This document shows, one piece after another, positions 36,211-44,640 of a stretch of DNA of 64,000 nt. The stretch comes from an uncultured Opitutia bacterium (GTDB lineage Bacteria > Verrucomicrobiota > Verrucomicrobiia > Opitutales > UBA953). The notes under the pieces were generated by a model. It was not told the DNA's origin and did not search any database. It saw only the letters and a program-made list of their open reading frames with translations. Both the position numbers and the translations under genes were made by a program. Location: assembly GCA_945957395.1 (NCBI GenBank), contig CAMFKE010000004.1, forward strand, positions 272,932 to 336,931. Direction: 5' to 3'. Position 1 is the stretch's first letter, and each line of letters begins with the position of its first letter.

Positions 36211-36320
36211 AGGCGGCAGCAGGCAGAAGGAAGTAGGCATTAGGGCGCACCCGACCGCTTTCGAATACGCGGAAGAAAAGTCACGCCCCTCCTGCCTTCT
36301 CCCCTCTGCCTACTGCCCCG
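36211..36320. repeat. Imperfect inverted repeat between RHS-A and RHS-B (copy 2)
   Basis: GGCGGCAGCAGGCAGAAGGA and AGTAGGCA on the left can pair with CCTGCCTTCTCCCCTCTGCC and TACTGCC on the right. It has the same position and design as the copy 1 repeat, but a different sequence. Confidence 0.6.
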
Positions 36321-36353
36321 CATCACGTTTCACTTTCTTCCCTCCTCATTCCC

Positions 36354-39221
36354 ATGATTTCCAAAAAACTCGGCCTGGCCGCGCTCGCGGCGGCCGCCTC
36401 GCTGGCTCCGTCGACCTTCGCCGCCACCTCCGGCCCGCTCGCCTCGCTCAATATCACCGTGCACGACCTCGTGGTGGACGGCCAGTGCGCCACCAAGACC
36501 GTCAACCTCGCCGGTGACTCCGTCATGTGGGTATCCACCTGCTCCGGCCAGGTGCGTAAGACCATCGTCGGCGAAGGCGACACCGCCATCGTCTCTACCG
36601 CCTCCTATGACGCCTCGGGCCGCCTTCTCTCCAGCCGCGACGCCACCGGTGCCGGCACGGACTACACCTACGACGCCCTCGGCCGCAAGCTGACCGAGAC
36701 CGACGTCGCCATCGCCGGCAAGGTCCGCCGCTACGCCTACGATGTGGTCGGCCACCTCATCGCCGTAACCGACCCGCTCGGGATCACCACCACCTACGCG
36801 TACGACGCGCGCGACCGGAAGATCTCGGATTCCACGCCGATGTCTGCGAACGAAGTCCGCACCATCCGCTACGGCTTCGACGGTCGCGGCAACATGATCA
36901 CCCTCACCGACGCCAACGGTGCGGTGACCGCCTGGGGCTTCGACGCTGCCGGCCGCCAAATCTCCAAGCGATACGCCAACGGCGACGCCCGCTCCATGGC
37001 CTATGACGCCGCCGGCCGACTCGTGAAGCTCACCGACGAGAACGGCAAGGACACCGTCTCCGTCTTCGACCTCGCGGGGCGCCTGCTCTCGAAGGCCTTC
37101 TCGGCGGACAATACCACTGACACCTACGCCTATGACGCGGCCTCGCGCATGACCTCCGTCACCAAGGGCCGCTACAACCACACGCTCTCCTACGGCTACG
37201 ACGCCGCCGGCCGCGTTGCCACCGAGACGCATCCCGACGGCACCGTCCTGCACCTTGCCTACGACGTCGCCAACCGCCTGACCAATCTCTCGCTGGCGGA
37301 TTCTATCAACTCTCAACCGTCAACTGACAACTACAACGCAGCCTATGGCTACGATGGACGCGGCCTTCTTTCCAACGTCACCTCCGGCGACTACGCCACG
37401 CGTTACGACTACCGCGCCAACGGTCAGCTCCTCTCAACTATCAACTCACAACTATCAACTCCGCAGGGCGACATCCTCCGCGCCGACCGCTCTTATGACG
37501 CCGGTGCGCGCCTCATTGAGGTCGCCAATACCGCCGCCAACGGCGAACAGGTGGGCGTGCGCTACACGCTCTCGGCCGACGATCAGCGCGTCGAAGCCCT
37601 GGAAGAAACCGGTCAAAAGTGGCAGTACGGTTACGACGGCCTGAAGCAGCTCGTCACGGCCAAGAAGACGGATACCGCCACTTCCGTGGTGCCCCCGCTC
37701 GACCAGTCCTACTCCTACGACCCGATGGGCAACCGTCGCACCTACACCGAGCAGGGAAAGTCTATTGGTTATACCACCAATTCGGCAAACCAGTATACCT
37801 CTGTGGAGTCGGTGCGCATGCCCGATTCATCAGTGGAGCCTATCATGGCGTATGAAATTGAAGGGAAGTATTATGTTTTGGATGGCGCAAAAACGAAATT
37901 GATTCCCGCACCTGGTTCAACCGGGAAGGAGATTCCCTTGGTTGGTCAGTGGAATCAGGGGTATTTTATGTGGGATGCCGGTTTGATTTATTTGGAGTAC
38001 GATATGGTTTCTTGGGTGCCGCATGCGCCGCTGCCTCAAGTGCTTGATTTCTCCGAGTCTTCCCCGGTTTATGACCGTAACGGCAATATGCTTTCGGATG
38101 GTGTTAAAAACTACACCTGGGACGCCGAAAACCAGCTCATCGCCGTCACCCCGGTTAATCCCTCGGAAGGTTCGCAGCGCGTCGAGTACACCTACGACTG
38201 GCGCATGCGCCGCAAGGACAAGAAGTCCTTCGTCTACGCCAACGGCGCCTGGGCCCTCGCCCGCACCCACACCTTCAAATACCACGAGTGGAACCCCATC
38301 GAGGAAACTATTACCTCGACCGCCTCTATCAATTCTCAACCGTCAACTGTCACCTCGACGAAGTCGTACGTCTGGGGTAACGACCTGGCCGGCAACCTCC
38401 ATGGTGCCGGCGGCGTCGGCGGCCTGCTCTCGATGAAGGTGGTCGGCTCTACCAACTCTCAACCGTCAACTGACAACTACTTCTACGCCTACGACGGCAA
38501 CGGCAATGTCCGCGCCCTCGTCAAGGCCGATGCGGCCAGCCCGGCGGCTTCCGCTGTGGTGGAAAAGTATGCTTACGACGGGTTCGGTCGCGAACTGGCC
38601 GGTTCCGGCTCTATCAACTCTCAACTGCCCTCTATCAACTCGTTCCGATTCAGTACGAAGTACTTGGAATCGGAAGCGCAGATGAATTATTATGGCTATC
38701 GCTATTATGCGGCGGATGCGGGCAGGTGGATTAATCGGGATTTGATTGAAGAGGATGGTGGATTAAATATTTATGCAATGATTGGCAACAATCCTGTGGT
38801 TAGCTATGATGTGAATGGCCTTAATTCCGTGGTGGCAGGAGGAATTAATCCCGCTTATGGCGCAGCACTTGCTGAGACGCTATCCGAAGGTGCCGTAGTT
38901 GTTGGAACCGGTGCCATTGCCACTACGCTAACCAGCAACAGCGAGTGCCCAAAGCGAAAACGTTGTAAGCCGTGTGATCCTGGCGTTGGAACGAAAATGT
39001 ATAGGTCCGACCGAGTGAAGCCGCCTCGACTTGGGCACTATGTCCCATCAACAGGAAAAAGAGAGCCCATCCATACACATCATTATACTGTTGAGCAAAC
39101 TTCCGTAGAGCACGGTTGTCGTTGCAGCAGCAAGGAAGGGGAGGCTACTGCTGGAATTACGCCTGCTACAGGTGAAGTGCCTGAGAAGCCTGTAACTGGC
39201 GGGGGCGTTGAGGAGTATTAA
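36354..39221 (+). CDS. RHS-B copy 2: secreted YD-repeat protein with RHS core and variable Cys/His-rich tip
   Basis: 955 residues. The signal peptide and YD shell are close to copy 1, but an extra AT-rich segment of about 85 codons is present near residues 480-565 (MAYEIEGKYYVLDGAKTKLI). The RHS core (MNYYGYRYYAADAGRWINRD...VVSYDVNGL) is followed by a tip of about 132 residues unlike that of copy 1. The tip has a hydrophobic Ala/Gly segment, then CPKRKRCKPCDPGVGTKMYR, GHYVPSTGKREPIHTHHYTV and EHGCRC. The order CxPC, GT..YR, HTHHY, CxC resembles a tip family I recall from other RHS proteins, but the activity is unknown to me. Confidence 0.88.
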   Translation: MISKKLGLAALAAAASLAPSTFAATSGPLASLNITVHDLVVDGQCATKTVNLAGDSVMWVSTCSGQVRKTIVGEGDTAIVSTASYDASGRLLSSRDATGAGTDYTYDALGRKLTETDVAIAGKVRRYAYDVVGHLIAVTDPLGITTTYAYDARDRKISDSTPMSANEVRTIRYGFDGRGNMITLTDANGAVTAWGFDAAGRQISKRYANGDARSMAYDAAGRLVKLTDENGKDTVSVFDLAGRLLSKAFSADNTTDTYAYDAASRMTSVTKGRYNHTLSYGYDAAGRVATETHPDGTVLHLAYDVANRLTNLSLADSINSQPSTDNYNAAYGYDGRGLLSNVTSGDYATRYDYRANGQLLSTINSQLSTPQGDILRADRSYDAGARLIEVANTAANGEQVGVRYTLSADDQRVEALEETGQKWQYGYDGLKQLVTAKKTDTATSVVPPLDQSYSYDPMGNRRTYTEQGKSIGYTTNSANQYTSVESVRMPDSSVEPIMAYEIEGKYYVLDGAKTKLIPAPGSTGKEIPLVGQWNQGYFMWDAGLIYLEYDMVSWVPHAPLPQVLDFSESSPVYDRNGNMLSDGVKNYTWDAENQLIAVTPVNPSEGSQRVEYTYDWRMRRKDKKSFVYANGAWALARTHTFKYHEWNPIEETITSTASINSQPSTVTSTKSYVWGNDLAGNLHGAGGVGGLLSMKVVGSTNSQPSTDNYFYAYDGNGNVRALVKADAASPAASAVVEKYAYDGFGRELAGSGSINSQLPSINSFRFSTKYLESEAQMNYYGYRYYAADAGRWINRDLIEEDGGLNIYAMIGNNPVVSYDVNGLNSVVAGGINPAYGAALAETLSEGAVVVGTGAIATTLTSNSECPKRKRCKPCDPGVGTKMYRSDRVKPPRLGHYVPSTGKREPIHTHHYTVEQTSVEHGCRCSSKEGEATAGITPATGEVPEKPVTGGGVEEY

Positions 39222-39223
39222 TT

Positions 39224-39475
39224 ATGCACCTTTTCTATTTTGGAACAAAAATAAATGTGTGCATTGGCGACTGCGTCAACACAGGGAGTGGTCAGTTTGG
39301 AACTTTACTTAAAATCCTAGAGCCAGGCTCCATTGATGCCATTGAGTTTTCTTGTGAATCTGGGGGCGTGTTGATCGAAGAAGATTGGAACGGGGTGAAA
39401 AGCTTGAAGGCCATTAATATCACGACTGATGCAGGCTGGGAGGATGTAGTTTTTATAAATAGGTTCCAGAAGTAG
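39224..39475 (+). CDS. Candidate immunity protein for RHS-B copy 2 tip
   Basis: 83 residues, starting two bases after the RHS-B stop. Its ribosome site (GAGGAG near 39207) lies inside the toxin gene, so the pair is coupled. It is small, acidic and AT-rich, with strands such as FYFGTKINVCIGDCVN and DAIEFSCESGGVLIEE, and carries no signal peptide. That would suit a cytoplasmic target, unlike the membrane-anchored partner in copy 1. Assigned by position. Confidence 0.6.
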   Translation: MHLFYFGTKINVCIGDCVNTGSGQFGTLLKILEPGSIDAIEFSCESGGVLIEEDWNGVKSLKAINITTDAGWEDVVFINRFQK

Positions 39476-39570
39476 AGGCCTACAACGGCGGCCGAAAAAT
39501 GAGACAGACTGATTTTTTGTAAAAAGCCCGCCATCCCTGACTCAGACTGACCCCGCCCCGCCCAAGACCG

Positions 39571-39602
39571 AACCCCGCCTCCGAAACCGGAGCGCGGGGT
39601 TT
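39571..39602 (+). terminator. Terminator after the copy 2 cognate gene
   Basis: AACCCCGC-CTCCG-AAAC-CGGAG-CGCGGGGTT forms a strong stem, followed by TG. It lies about 95 bases past the small cognate gene. A perfect palindrome GCACCCGCC/GGGCGGGTGC follows at 39613-39631. The rest of 39476-39727 holds no gene that I can support. Confidence 0.65.
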
Positions 39603-39727
39603 GTTCGTCTGCGCACCCGCCGGGCGGGTGCCCGCTCGACTCACCCACTCGCTGCGCTCTGGCTGTCGCCATCTCCGCGCTGTCGCGCTGCTTGTTTTGC
39701 CCGGCCGCGACCGATTGCGACCGGCTC

Positions 39728-39875
39728 TCACCCGGCCTTGGGGGCGCGGTAGGCGGTCATGGCGTCCTCGATAAGGCGCACGATGTGTTTTTGTTGGTCT
39801 CGCGGGAGCTCGGCGGCCTGGACGAAGAGCTGCCGGAGTTGGCCCTCGGGGCTGGCGGCAGGTCGCGGCGTTGAT
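39728..39875 (-). pseudogene. C-terminal scrap of an XRE-type regulator
   Basis: The minus strand reads GQLRQLFVQAAELPRDQQKH, then IVRLIEDAMTAYRAPKAG and a stop. This is the usual tail of small XRE repressors (LP..QQ..I..LID.L). No HTH part precedes it; at about 39880 the sequence runs into REP-like and transposase-relic DNA. Confidence 0.4.
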
Positions 39876-39883
39876 TTGCTCCG

Positions 39884-39922
39884 TCTTACCTCGTGCGGTC
39901 TTGTCGGGCTTCGCCCTCGGAA
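39884..39922 (+). repeat. REP-like element (c) at the broken start of transposase relic copy 2
   Basis: The core CGGTCTTGTCGGGCTTCGCC plus CTCGGAA (39896-39922) is identical to element (b) at 22956-22982. Here it forms the exact left boundary of the transposase remnant. Confidence 0.6.
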
Positions 39923-40340
39923 CACGTCCTGGTGCGCGTGCCGGAGCCCGGGCCGGTGAGCGACGCGGAGCTGATGCGGCGCTACCGCATCCTGTACCCG
40001 AGGCCACGCAGGCATTCGACGGCGCCGGTGTCGGTGCTGGAGGAACTGCTGAAAGCGGGCGGCCCGGCGGCGGAACAGCTCCGGCAAAAGCTCACGAAGC
40101 TGATGGGGGACCTGTCGGTGTTCATGAAGATTCTGAAGCAGCGGTTCAGCACCTGGTTCAACAAGAGCCGCAAGCGGTACGGGCCGGTGTGGGCGGAGCG
40201 GTTCACGAGCATGGTGGTGCTGGGCGACCTGTTCGCGGTGAAGACTGTGGCCACCCCGACCCCAACCCGGTGCGCGCGGGCATCACGGACGACCCCCGCC
40301 CCATGCCGTTTCTGCGGCGACGGCTTTTGCAGTTTTTTTC
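39917..40340 (+). pseudogene. REP-associated (Y1-type) transposase relic, copy 2
   Basis: It begins at the HVLVRVPEPGP codons and continues through RYRILYPRPRRHSTAPVSVL, LMGDLSVFMKILKQRFS and a frameshifted NPVRAGITDD. The N-terminal catalytic HUH part is missing. It shares the small deletion of copy 1 near the NPVR codons, so that damage predates the duplication. Confidence 0.75.
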
Positions 40341-40690
40341 GGTTTTGGCGTGAGGAAGTCAGGGGCTCACGCAAAGGCCGCAAAAAACGCGAAAAGGAGC
40401 TGTGAGGGATGGAACCACGGAGGACACGGAGGGCACGGGGCGAAATCTGCAGGAGGCCGGGTAGGCGGCAACCACGGAGGGCACGGTGCGCACGGAAAGG
40501 GCATTTCTCCTCCGATGGCCGCAGTGGGTTTTGAGAGTCCAGGTATGCCTGATTGGAAAACGGTCCTCCGGGTGTCGTCCTCCGTGATCTCCGTGTCTCC
40601 GTGGTGAATCCTGCCGGTTTTTAACGCCAAAGGCGCAAGCGGCGCAACGGAGACGGGCTCGGGTTCATCACGGAGGCACAGTAGACACGA
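40320..40690. repeat. Intergenic ACCACGGAG/CTCCGTGGT inverted-repeat cluster, copy 2
   Basis: It matches 23630-23920 over nearly its whole length, with an extra internal ACCACGGAGGGCACGG unit near 40470. It includes the shared stretch from TCTCCTCCGATGGCCGCAGT to TCCGTGGTGAATCCTGCCGG. It marks the right end of the duplicated module. Confidence 0.7.
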
Positions 40691-41114
40691 AGTGGAATTC
40701 GGGAGGGGGGGCGGCGCACAACCTGCTCGCGTTGCTGAGCCAAACGCATCCGCAACACGAACGGGGGGCAGGCGGTTGGATCGCGACGCCCCCCCACTGC
40801 TTTGCAATAGGCGCGCTGCTGGGCCGTCAAGGCCGCCATCGCGTGCTCCGACTCGGCCTTTGCCGCGAACGAAGACCTTGGATTGAAGGACTCTGGTCCA
40901 AACTCCACGAGATAGACCCGTGGAAAATCGAAAAACTCCCCGCCGAGTCAGCCAGGTAGACCTATTGCATTATCCGGGGTCATTATACTGTCCGGTACAA
41001 GTCGTCGTGTGCGCTGATGCTCAATTGGACATGATGAATACAGGGCTTGATGGGTTTTTTGCGTGTTTTTTCTGGTGGCGACGGAAAGAGGTGCCGAGCC
41101 CCCGCAGAGGCATG
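40691..41114. other. Unannotated stretch, possible gene relic on the minus strand
   Basis: A minus-strand frame from about 40946 to 40740 looks protein-like (GEFFDFPRVYLVEFGPESFN, then KAESEHAMAALTAQQRAYC) but lacks a start and ends in low-quality sequence with runs of C. I cannot assign a family. The remaining bases show nothing. Confidence 0.3.
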
Positions 41115-41292
41115 CTAGCAGGCTGCTGAAAAACCCACCTTTGGGGACTCCCGAGAAGACGCCTGAAAACACGCCTCGAATAAACCGTCCTCAAATCGAT
41201 TTTCGCGCACCAAGGGAGCCCAGTCCATCCCCTGAAAACGGCGCATTTTCATCAACCCCCATCGTTCACTGACTTTTTCAGCAGCCTGCTAG
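41115..41292. mobile_element. MITE-like element with perfect 19-base terminal inverted repeats
   Basis: CTAGCAGGCTGCTGAAAAA at 41115-41133 is exactly mirrored by TTTTTCAGCAGCCTGCTAG at 41274-41292. The 140 bases between are non-coding. The ends resemble those of IS elements I have seen with CAGCAGCC tips, but no transposase is present, so it is a non-autonomous insertion or a deletion remnant. CTAG at both outer ends may be target-related. Confidence 0.75.
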
Positions 41293-41555
41293 GTCGGGTG
41301 CCCCGGATATCATGGACACGGAGAACTTCACCCCCCAAGGACCCCGACTGAACCAAGAAACCTGCCCAGAGGAGGACGTGCGATCGGTATTGCTTGGAGT
41401 TCAAGCGGCGCGTGCGCGAACACCGGGATGACACGCGGCAGCCAGCGGCGAAGGTAGGTTGGGCCTTCCGCGCGCCCCGCTTCGCTTTTACTGGGGCAGC
41501 CTAAGGAATCGGCTGTTGCCGCCACCTTGTGTGATTCGAGCCAAGCGGGGCTGGT
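41293..41555. other. Spacer, no supported gene
   Basis: 263 bases between the MITE and the secreted protein gene. A short plus-strand run reads YCLEFKRRVREHR-like and could be a transposase scrap, but it is too short to call. Confidence 0.3.
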
Positions 41556-42605
41556 TTACTTCTTCTTGCTCTTCTCCTTGCTGCGAAGGTATTCCCGGAT
41601 CACCAGGTCGCGGACACGACCCTGCGCCTCTTCCTTTTGCTGATTCAGTCTTTCTTGCCTCCTTTGATTCTCCCGCTCCTTGGCAGCTTTCTGTTCGGGG
41701 TTCAGTCCCCGGTTCGACCTCGCGGAGGCGCCCGTGGTAAGTTGCCAGTTCTCTTCGACACGGTTCTGCGCGGCCACCCCTCTGCGGTCAGCCTCGCAAA
41801 TCACGGCGACAAGACTCGCGTCCGTGGAGTTGGTGTATAGAAGTTTTTGGTTCGTTCGATTAATGACCACCACCACATGCTTGTCGTGCCGCAGCTCGCA
41901 GTAGGGGTGCTCAGCTCCGCAACGGTGAACAGGAAGGCTGTATAGGTCACATGGGGTGCCCTGGATGGTCAGGTCGTAATCCTCCATGGCGAAATGAGTC
42001 ATGCAGCGGTTCGGCGATGATTGGCTCTTGGGGGAACCCGGGGTAAATCCCGTTTCATGGCTTCTGTTGCGTGCAGACGCAGACGCGCCCAACCAGAGAA
42101 TGACGACGCGGACAGGTACTTCGAATGGGTATGTCGTCGTGAGTCCACGGATGCGCACGTTGGAGGAGACCGGGGGGATGCCGTCCACGCCCAAGTCCCC
42201 CGGGCGCTTCATCCCGGCACCTTTGTTGAACCACAGGGACGATGACGTGTTGCCGCTCAGGAATCTGTCCACCTGGCAGCCTAGGCTTTTGACTGTTGCT
42301 TGGAACGGGACGATGGCCTCGCGGACTTTTGCCAGATCCGACTCCGTGAAGTCGGCTTGTTCCAAAAAGAAGTCCTTCCCTGTCTTCGGGTCTCGGAAGG
42401 TGATGCGACCATCGCGAAGCCCGGTTATGATTTTGGGTCCATTAAGTGACGGGTCGTTCACTCCCGAGAGGGTTACTTCGATGCCCTGAGCATTTTTCGA
42501 GCCGAGCGTGATGGATCGTCCCGTCGTGGCGGCTTCATTTTCGGCATGCAGGGGGAGTGGCGCGATGGCCAGGAGCAGGAGTGCGGTGAGGTGGTTGCGG
42601 ATCAT
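41556..42605 (-). CDS. Secreted protein of unknown function
   Basis: 349 residues with a signal peptide (NHLTALLLLAIAPLPLHAEN). The N-terminal third (FRDPKTGKDFFLEQADFTES) resembles small structural repeats seen in exported proteins of this phylum. The centre contains TTYPFEVPVRVVILWLGASA and several Cys. The last about 55 residues are a charged Glu/Arg/Gln-rich helix (EQKAAKERENQRRQERLNQQ). No family is recognised. Confidence 0.7.
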   Translation of the reverse strand: MIRNHLTALLLLAIAPLPLHAENEAATTGRSITLGSKNAQGIEVTLSGVNDPSLNGPKIITGLRDGRITFRDPKTGKDFFLEQADFTESDLAKVREAIVPFQATVKSLGCQVDRFLSGNTSSSLWFNKGAGMKRPGDLGVDGIPPVSSNVRIRGLTTTYPFEVPVRVVILWLGASASARNRSHETGFTPGSPKSQSSPNRCMTHFAMEDYDLTIQGTPCDLYSLPVHRCGAEHPYCELRHDKHVVVVINRTNQKLLYTNSTDASLVAVICEADRRGVAAQNRVEENWQLTTGASARSNRGLNPEQKAAKERENQRRQERLNQQKEEAQGRVRDLVIREYLRSKEKSKKK

Positions 42606-42673
42606 GGTGCGAGGGGAAATATGACGCCCGCTTTGTAAGTTTACTTTTATGCTATGTCAAGGGCACGGCGCCC

Positions 42674-43051
42674 ATGCTGCCGGGCATGAAACAGGACGCG
42701 GGCGCTAAGGCGTATGCCGATGCCGTGGCGGCGGTCATTCGACGCCGGCGCGAGTCGGCGGACTTGAGCATGCACCGCCTGTCCGAGGGCGCGGGGCTCT
42801 CACAACCGATGATCGGGTTGATTGAGCGTGGCATTCATGCGCCGACGGTCGCGACTCTGTTCCGCATCGCTAAGACGCTCGGCACTACGCCGGCAGCGCT
42901 GTTGGCCGAAGTGGAGGCGACACCAATCCCGCCAGAGACGGGATCAAAGGCCAAAGTGCCGCGGACCAATGTAATCAATCCCGCCCGCAAGAAGCCTTCG
43001 ATTAAGTCCGCCAAGGCCACGCCAGCTAAAAAGAGGCCGAAGCCTCTTTGA
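42674..43051 (+). CDS. XRE-family transcriptional regulator
   Basis: 125 residues. The HTH lies at about residues 30-80 (MHRLSEGAGLSQPMIGLIER, then PTVATLFRIAKTLGTTPAAL), a standard Cro/C1-type domain. A basic, Lys/Pro/Ala-rich tail of about 40 residues follows. The start may instead be the second ATG at 42686. It is convergent with the 43058-46368 minus-strand operon and could regulate it or the divergent secreted gene. Confidence 0.88.
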   Translation: MLPGMKQDAGAKAYADAVAAVIRRRRESADLSMHRLSEGAGLSQPMIGLIERGIHAPTVATLFRIAKTLGTTPAALLAEVEATPIPPETGSKAKVPRTNVINPARKKPSIKSAKATPAKKRPKPL

Positions 43052-43057
43052 CTTGGC

Positions 43058-43213
43058 TCAGCCGCGACACGGCCGCCTGAACGGCGTGCGCCGCGCATTC
43101 CGCCATGCCCGCCACAGAAGCCTGGGCAGGTAGAGCTCGATGCAGCGCTTGCCGTGATTGGTGAGCCGCAAGATCTTCAAGACCGCTCCGCGTCGGTAGG
43201 GGCGCCCGTGCAT
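43058..43213 (-). CDS. Possible 51-residue basic protein closing the DUF932 operon
   Basis: A short frame, MHGRPYRRGAVLKILRLTNH to a stop at 43058, beginning 10 bases after the DUF932 stop on the same strand. It is strongly basic (many Arg). Position in a tightly packed operon supports it; no family is known. Confidence 0.45.
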   Translation of the reverse strand: MHGRPYRRGAVLKILRLTNHGKRCIELYLPRLLWRAWRNARRTPFRRPCRG

Positions 43214-43223
43214 GACGCGGCCC

Positions 43224-44012
43224 TCAGTTACGCCCAATCGCCGGGGCGAAGTCCGCCACGGGGTCGAGCAGGCCTTGCAGGCGACGGGTGCGCGTGGGCA
43301 GCGCGCCGAGGTTGCCCTTCAACGCCTCGGTGAAGGCGTTGTGCAGGCTCCACACGGTGCGCAGAGCAAACTCCTCGTGGGTGGGCCTGTGCCACTCGTT
43401 CACGATCTGCGGGACATGACCGCCGGAGCAGACGCCGGCCTCCAGCGCGCGTATGATGAGGTCGTGGGCCTGCGGGCGGCGCAGCACGGCCGTCTTGTAG
43501 GCGGCGATACGGCGTTCCTCCTGCGCCCACAGGGACTCCACGCCGTGGATGGCGTCGGCCACCAGACCGTCGAGTTCACCAAGGATGAGCTTGGTGTGCT
43601 TGCGGTGCAGCGACACCTGGCCGTTAAATGCCAGGTTGTCGCAGACGAAGACCTGCGAGCCGGCGACCAACCCGGCCGGCAGGCTCTTATCGTGACTGTT
43701 GCGCACGCCGACCACGAAGGTCACATCGGCGGTGGCGTTCACCCGGGCTACCTGAAGCACGCCGAAGTAGCGCAGGCCGTCGCGGGTGAGCGCGTGCTCG
43801 GCCTGCACGACGCGGTGCCCGGCGGTGTCGAGCGAGCGCTCCACGGCTTCCAGCAGCCGAAGGTGCGGCAGCGGCTGCCAGGTCGCGGTGGCGTCGGGGG
43901 TGGGGGTGGACTGCACCTCGGAGCGTTCCGCACGGAAGGCGCCGCAGTGCAGCATGAGGTTGGTGCGCGGTATCGCGGGAGCGACGGGCGCGGCTTCGAG
44001 GATGTCGATCAT
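43224..44012 (-). CDS. DUF932 (phage/plasmid LGT-type) protein
   Basis: 262 residues matching the DUF932 pattern: an N-terminal beta part with YFGVLQVARVNATADVTFVV, the core VGVRNSHDKSLPAGLVAGSQ, and the C-terminal helices FALRTVWSLHNAFTEALKGN. DUF932 proteins are common on phages, plasmids and integrative elements and some are induced with DNA metabolism; the function is unknown. It starts 103 bases after the 42-residue membrane protein. Confidence 0.8.
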   Translation of the reverse strand: MIDILEAAPVAPAIPRTNLMLHCGAFRAERSEVQSTPTPDATATWQPLPHLRLLEAVERSLDTAGHRVVQAEHALTRDGLRYFGVLQVARVNATADVTFVVGVRNSHDKSLPAGLVAGSQVFVCDNLAFNGQVSLHRKHTKLILGELDGLVADAIHGVESLWAQEERRIAAYKTAVLRRPQAHDLIIRALEAGVCSGGHVPQIVNEWHRPTHEEFALRTVWSLHNAFTEALKGNLGALPTRTRRLQGLLDPVADFAPAIGRN

Positions 44013-44115
44013 GGGATGTGTTGAGTTGAGGGATGAGAAAGCCGCCCGGTTTATCGCAGGGCGGCATGGGTTGATTGGGAAACAAAGAAGGACGCCGGGT
44101 GAGCGGCGTCCTTCG

Positions 44116-44244
44116 TCAGCGGCTTCGCAGGAAGCGGTGGAGGGCGTAGGCGAGCGCGGCCCCGATGAGGTACGGCCCGAGGACCTGCACGATCAGCGCG
44201 AGACCGAGCGCGACCAACGCCCACAGGAGCAGGTGCGTTTTCAT
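44116..44244 (-). CDS. 42-residue membrane protein
   Basis: MKTHLLLWALVALGLALIVQ followed by VLGPYLIGAALAYALHRFLR: one long or two short membrane helices. The start overlaps the stop of the 61-residue gene by 4 bases (ATGA), which supports real coding. Function unknown; small hydrophobic size recalls holin- or conjugation-type accessory proteins, without proof. Confidence 0.6.
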   Translation of the reverse strand: MKTHLLLWALVALGLALIVQVLGPYLIGAALAYALHRFLRSR

Positions 44245-44426
44245 TTTCGGCGGAACTGGGACACGGCGTATCCGATGGCGCCGACCAGGATGCCGGCGGC
44301 GATCATGGCGAAGGGCGTGTAGGTGCGGGTCGCCACCTCGGCCGCCCGGTCGAGGGTGCCGGCGAGGCTCCACACGCAGCCGGCGGCGAGCCCCACCATG
44401 ACGAGCCGGAGGAGTAGCACGGGCAT
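44241..44426 (-). CDS. 61-residue membrane protein
   Basis: Two membrane helices: MPVLLLRLVMVGLAAGCVWS and FAMIAAGILVGAIGYAVSQF, with a short linker and a basic end (RRK). It starts 5 bases after the lipoprotein gene stop and is coupled to the 42-residue gene. Confidence 0.6.
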   Translation of the reverse strand: MPVLLLRLVMVGLAAGCVWSLAGTLDRAAEVATRTYTPFAMIAAGILVGAIGYAVSQFRRK

Positions 44427-44430
44427 GGCG

Positions 44431-44640
44431 TCACCCTCCTCCCTTGCGGTTGTTGCTGCCCGTCACGATGGCGTAGGCCCAGATGACGGCGCAGACCACG
44501 GAGCAGCAGCCGACGAACTTGAAGGCCGACGCGAGGTTCGGGAAGTCCGGCGGCGGTGGAGGGGATCCGCCGCCACACCCGGTCGGCAACAGCACGAGCA
44601 CGACGAAGAACACGAGGAAGGGCACGGTGCGCATCAGCAT
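44431..44640 (-). CDS. Small lipoprotein with C-terminal membrane helix
   Basis: 69 residues. A lipobox (LVLLPTGC) follows the hydrophobic signal, then a Pro-rich spacer GGGSPPPPPDFPN and a second hydrophobic segment CCSVVCAVIWAYAIVTG. The start lies 7 bases inside the preceding gene. Such small lipoproteins are common entry-exclusion or envelope factors on mobile elements; here that is only an analogy. Confidence 0.6.
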   Translation of the reverse strand: MLMRTVPFLVFFVVLVLLPTGCGGGSPPPPPDFPNLASAFKFVGCCSVVCAVIWAYAIVTGSNNRKGGG

